Positions 34,067 through 37,189 of a DNA stretch of 37,189 nucleotides are shown in pieces; positions within the stretch are counted from its first letter, which is position 1; each line of letters opens with the position of its first letter. Under the pieces are notes generated by a model. The model saw only the letters and a program-made list of their open reading frames with translations, searched no databases and was not told where the DNA came from. This DNA comes from a bacterium (GTDB taxonomy: Bacteria; Verrucomicrobiota; Kiritimatiellia; CAIKKV01; CAITUY01): assembly GCA_037143175.1 (NCBI GenBank), contig JBAWZF010000027.1, positions 1 through 37,189 of the forward strand, read 5' to 3'. Both the position numbers and the translations under genes were made by a program.

Positions 34067-35230
34067 CTACAGGCTGTCCACTTGAACCCAGGCTTTTCGC
34101 TCTATCGAAAGTTCGACGGCCTCCAGAATCTGGCAACAGGCGACACCCTCGCTGAAATCGGGGCTAGCGGGTTTGTTGTTCGCAATCGACTCAACAAACT
34201 CGTAAAGCTCATGCACAAAGGTGGTGTCATATCCAATGACATGGCCAGCCGGCCACCAGGCGCTCATATAGGGATGCCGCCCCTCACTCGCCTGAATCAG
34301 CCGGAAGCCCTGCGTCCCGGGCTCATCATCCGCACTGTAATAGCGAAGCTCGTTCATGCGCTCAAAGTCAAAACTGATGCTGCCCTTGCTGCCGTTGATC
34401 TCAAATCCCATGTCATTCCGGTGCCCCTGCGCAAACCGGGTCGCTTCAATCTGGCCAAGGCCCCCGTTCTTGAACTCGAACATAAACAAGGTCGCATCAT
34501 CAACAGTGACCTTGCCACGCGGAGCCCCGCTACCGGCCTTGCCGGAGAGCCCTTCCATACGCTCCACGATCGGACGTTCCGTCACGAAGGTTTTACTCAT
34601 GCCAATCACACTCGCAAATTCACCCACCAGATACCGGGCCGCATCAATCACGTGCGCCCCCAGATCACCTAACGAACCTGAGCCGGCCACCTTTTTGTCG
34701 AGCCGCCACACCAGCGGAAACTCGGGATCGACAATCCAATCCTGCAGGAAGCGTCCCCGGAAATGGTAGATCTTGCCCAGCTTGCCTGCCTCAATCAATT
34801 TCTTCGCAAGAACGATGGCAGGACAGAACCGGTAGTTGAAGCCCACCTGGTGTTTGATCCCCGCCTTTTGGGCTGCAGCCAGCATCTCACGTGCGTCCGA
34901 CAAGGTGAGCGCCAACGGTTTCTCGCAGAAAACATGCTTCCCTTCGGCGGCGGCCCGGAGGGCGATTTCCTTGTGGGCATTGCTCGGAGTGGTGATGTCG
35001 ACAATATCGATATCCTTGCGGGCGACCAGCTTTTCCCATGACGTCTCGGCGGATTCCCACCCGAATTTCGCGCGACTCTGTTCCACCCACTGGGGATCGC
35101 GACCGCAGATGGCTTTCATACCGATCTTGGCAGAAGGCTCAAAGAACATCCCCACGCGTTGCCAGCCACTGCTGTGCGCCTTGCCCATGAACTTGTAACC
35201 GATCAACCCTACATTCAGGACTTTTGCCAT
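34067..35230 (-). CDS. Gfo/Idh/MocA-family oxidoreductase (second copy)
   Basis: A 387-residue cytosolic oxidoreductase, distinct from its convergent neighbour. The Rossmann motif is NVGLIGYKFMGKAHS (GYKFMG in place of GxGxxG; this variant is common in the subgroup). TPSNAHKEIALRAAAEGKHVFCEKPLAL follows. The C-terminal domain has GFNYRFCPAIVLAKKLIEAG and GSGSLGDLGAHVIDAARYLVG, the latter with the GDLGxHxxD signature carrying the catalytic His/Asp. Members with this layout are often annotated as myo-inositol 2-dehydrogenase-like or glucose-6-dehydrogenase-like, but the substrate is unknown. The ATG at 35230 has a strong AAAGGAGA 8 nt upstream. The two genes end 15 bp apart and face each other, so they are not an operon. 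Confidence 0.92.
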   Translation of the reverse strand: MAKVLNVGLIGYKFMGKAHSSGWQRVGMFFEPSAKIGMKAICGRDPQWVEQSRAKFGWESAETSWEKLVARKDIDIVDITTPSNAHKEIALRAAAEGKHVFCEKPLALTLSDAREMLAAAQKAGIKHQVGFNYRFCPAIVLAKKLIEAGKLGKIYHFRGRFLQDWIVDPEFPLVWRLDKKVAGSGSLGDLGAHVIDAARYLVGEFASVIGMSKTFVTERPIVERMEGLSGKAGSGAPRGKVTVDDATLFMFEFKNGGLGQIEATRFAQGHRNDMGFEINGSKGSISFDFERMNELRYYSADDEPGTQGFRLIQASEGRHPYMSAWWPAGHVIGYDTTFVHELYEFVESIANNKPASPDFSEGVACCQILEAVELSIERKAWVQVDSL

Positions 35231-35322
35231 AGCCGATTCTCCTTTGCCACTTACTTCGTTATCGCTTCACCCCACACACCGGTGCCAGAATATGAAAATA
35301 CCATGCCCTTCGCTATTCAAAA

Positions 35323-36087
35323 TTATCGATCTTCAATTTTACCCAGAGCACGGAGCAACCCATCCAGAATGGTGATGGGATGCGGCGGACAGCCGGGGAT
35401 GTAGACATCCACAGGCAACACGCTCGAAGCTCCATTACAAGTCTGGGGCTGATCCACATAAGGCCCCCCGGAAATGGCGCAGGCGCCCACGGCTATGACC
35501 AACTTGGGGTCTGGCACCGCGTCATAGGTTTTTTTGAGAGCCAACTCCATGTTTTTTGTCACCGGCCCCGTAATCAGAATGCCGTCCGCATGACGCGGGG
35601 CCGCCACAAACTGTATACCGAACCGTCCCAAATCAAATACCACCGTCGTTAACACATTGCAGTCCGCCTCGCAGGCGTTACACCCGCCCGCGCTGACTTG
35701 CCTCAGCTTCAGCGAACGTCCGAACATTTTCCGCATTTTCTCATCCAGTGCCGCCCTTAGTACGGACTCTCCTGTCCCCAGTACTAACGCCTGACGATCC
35801 CGCGCTGCAAGTTTATGTTCTTTTGAAAAGGTGATCGCCCCCTTGGGGAAAGCCGTCTCGCATTCGCCACAAAAGAGGCAGCGCCCCATATCGAGCGTTA
35901 CTTTACCCTCCCGATACACCAATGCGCCGACCGGACATACAGAAACCAAGGCTCCACAGGAGGCATCCATACAGGCCTGATGGAGCACCGGGAGTCCTCG
36001 GAAACGTTTGGGCAAAACCGGCGCCTTTTTAGGATACCCGATCGTCCGATGCCCCTGCTTTATTCGTGCCGTAATGATATTTAACAT
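35323..36087 (-). CDS. Ferredoxin-NuoB fusion, small subunit of an Ehr/group-4-hydrogenase-like complex
   Basis: A 254-residue membrane-associated electron-transfer subunit. Residues ~1-105 resemble the two-cluster ferredoxin HycF/HyfH. Residues ~120-254 are a NuoB/HycG-type 20-kDa domain, with its cluster N2 ligands in GGCNACE, GACAISGG and PGCPPHP. The ferredoxin ligands are altered: the first site reads CMDASCGALVSVCP and the second CLFCGECETAFP. Each has lost one or more canonical cysteines, with Phe in place of the fourth Cys in the second site. The start ATG 36087 (MLNIITARIKQG) is chosen for GAGG upstream and family fit; it lies 7 nt after the large-subunit stop. Together with the large subunit it would form the quinone/proton-pump-coupling module of a membrane complex. 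Membrane subunits must lie outside this window. Confidence 0.82.
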   Translation of the reverse strand: MLNIITARIKQGHRTIGYPKKAPVLPKRFRGLPVLHQACMDASCGALVSVCPVGALVYREGKVTLDMGRCLFCGECETAFPKGAITFSKEHKLAARDRQALVLGTGESVLRAALDEKMRKMFGRSLKLRQVSAGGCNACEADCNVLTTVVFDLGRFGIQFVAAPRHADGILITGPVTKNMELALKKTYDAVPDPKLVIAVGACAISGGPYVDQPQTCNGASSVLPVDVYIPGCPPHPITILDGLLRALGKIEDR

Positions 36088-36094
36088 CTGCCCC

Positions 36095-37189
36095 TCACAA
36101 ATCATGCCCACAGTAAGAAAGGTTGAAACTCTTATTGCATAGCGGAAAATCGGAGATCTGCTGATTACGCATCGCCATGGACAGGCCCATCCAATTATGG
36201 AAGGAGGGATCCACCACCTTATACGTCACGAAACGGCCGGCTTCATCGGTCAACCCCACATGACAAATCTCGCCCCGCCATCCCTCAACCAGTGCCACCA
36301 CAAAGGCATTGGTGGCAGGCGCCTCTGGCAAATTCCACGTCGGTCCACCAGTCAGCATCTTGAGTTGCTCACGCACAAAATCTCCAGATCGCTGAATTTC
36401 CAGCCACCTGACATAGGCGCGCTCAAATACATCTCCCGTTCTCCCGGTTGAAACGGGAATCTGGGAGAAGCGGTAAATACCATAGGGGAAATCCTGGCGC
36501 ACATCGCACTCCAAACCACACGCACGGGCCGCCGGGCCTACCAGTCCGATTTCCAAGGCCGTCGCCACCAGCACCCGACCCGTTTCCTCAAATCGGCTCA
36601 TGACCGAAGGGGACTTCCACAGTAGATTCACGGCATTCTCCACATCTCGCAGACTATCATCCAGCCGTTTCAACAGGTTCTCGATTAACTCCGCATCCAC
36701 ATCGAACCCGACGCCACCCGGCCGGATCAGGCCACGCCCAAAACGGTTCCCGCAGAGGACCGCCGTCATGTTAAGAAAATCTCCACGGAGTCGGCCGCAA
36801 TAGGACGCCGTTGGCAAAAACCCGACATCTCCCGCCATGGCCCCGAGATCACCGGTATGATTGGCCAGTCGCTCCAATTCTTGCGCGATGCCGCGGATCA
36901 CCTGCGCCTGGGCCGGGACTTGGCAACCCGACAGCGCCTCAACAATCCGGCAATACGCCACCGAGTGCCCCACAGTCGTATCTCCCGCCAGCGTTTCAAT
37001 CGCATGAATCGTCCTTTTGTCGGGACCACCCCTCAGCATTCGCTCCACACCGCGATGTTGGTAACCCAGCGAGATTTCCAGATGAAACACCTGTTCTCCA
37101 TGACACTGGAATCTGAAATGGCCAGGTTCAATGATCCCCGCATGCACTGGCCCCACCGAGACCTCATGAACCTCTTCGCCCTCCACGCG
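36095..37189 (-). CDS. NuoD/HycE-like large subunit without NiFe ligands (partial)
   Basis: At least 363 residues; the N-terminus is cut by the window edge, and the frame is open at the end. The sequence begins at the NuoD domain (VHEVSVGPVHAGIIEPGHFRF), so a NuoC-like part may precede it. It matches the 49-kDa/hydrogenase large-subunit family throughout. In true group-4 hydrogenases two CxxC motifs bind NiFe. Here the first site reads ETLAGDTTVGHSVAYC and the C-terminal one VVDPSFHNWM, and neither has the CxxC pair. The tail FPLCNKSFNLSYCGHDL is like that of Ehr (energy-converting-hydrogenase-related) subunits. It is therefore probably not a hydrogenase. It is followed 7 nt later by the NuoB-like gene. 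Catalytic partner and substrate are unknown. Confidence 0.85.
   Translation of the reverse strand, partial: RVEGEEVHEVSVGPVHAGIIEPGHFRFQCHGEQVFHLEISLGYQHRGVERMLRGGPDKRTIHAIETLAGDTTVGHSVAYCRIVEALSGCQVPAQAQVIRGIAQELERLANHTGDLGAMAGDVGFLPTASYCGRLRGDFLNMTAVLCGNRFGRGLIRPGGVGFDVDAELIENLLKRLDDSLRDVENAVNLLWKSPSVMSRFEETGRVLVATALEIGLVGPAARACGLECDVRQDFPYGIYRFSQIPVSTGRTGDVFERAYVRWLEIQRSGDFVREQLKMLTGGPTWNLPEAPATNAFVVALVEGWRGEICHVGLTDEAGRFVTYKVVDPSFHNWMGLSMAMRNQQISDFPLCNKSFNLSYCGHDL

Overview
The window is a stretch of ordinary chromosome from a diderm (Gram-negative) bacterium. It carries an LptD-type LPS-assembly porin, a second predicted outer-membrane barrel, an exosortase, a complete aerotolerance (Bat) operon and a bacterial tRNA-Phe. 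The exosortase, the MoxR/DUF58/Bat cluster with fused subunits, a eukaryote-like alanine aminotransferase, several Gfo/Idh/MocA and PQQ-propeller proteins, and heptanucleotide repeats between genes together suggest the PVC superphylum (Verrucomicrobiota/Kiritimatiellota/Lentisphaerota). That placement is inference; no rRNA or marker gene settles it.

Layout, left to right. Bases 1-324 hold no gene I can name. An MFS exporter (325-1677, minus) faces away from a cation-diffusion-facilitator metal exporter (1913-2878, plus). The exporter's leader has a promoter, a multi-stem region resembling the NiCo/czcD riboswitch, and a 13-bp terminator hairpin just before the Shine-Dalgarno. A dead receiver-domain fragment (about 3049-3170) follows, then a two-gene signalling operon: a CheB-CheR-PAS-PAS fusion and a hybrid histidine kinase overlapping it by ATGA. 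Converging on it is the six-gene Bat operon (17031 to 7798, minus): MoxR, DUF58, a small BatD-like protein, BatA, a BatB-BatC fusion and a BatD-BatE-like fusion. Several junctions overlap or nearly touch.

From 17.2 to 24.0 kb (plus) there is an outer-membrane barrel, a 1341-residue exosortase-TPR fusion and an orphan ABC-2 permease. Next come arginine decarboxylase (speA) and LptD in tandem on minus, an EamA transporter (minus) and an alanine-type aminotransferase (plus) closed by a 14-bp hairpin. A gene-poor stretch (30.7-31.4 kb) holds a 113-bp inverted-repeat element and tRNA-Phe. A PQQ-propeller protein and a Gfo/Idh/MocA oxidoreductase diverge from an intergenic region into which a 170-bp MITE has inserted, with perfect 17-bp terminal repeats and a 10-bp target duplication. 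A second Gfo/Idh/MocA gene converges on the first. The right edge carries two subunits of a complex-I/group-4-hydrogenase-like complex. Its large subunit lacks the NiFe-binding cysteines, so it looks like an energy-converting-hydrogenase-related (Ehr) complex and not a true hydrogenase.

The points most worth a second look are the CDF leader, the MITE, the exosortase-TPR fusion with its neighbours, the Ehr-type subunits with altered ligand sets, and the structured element next to tRNA-Phe.
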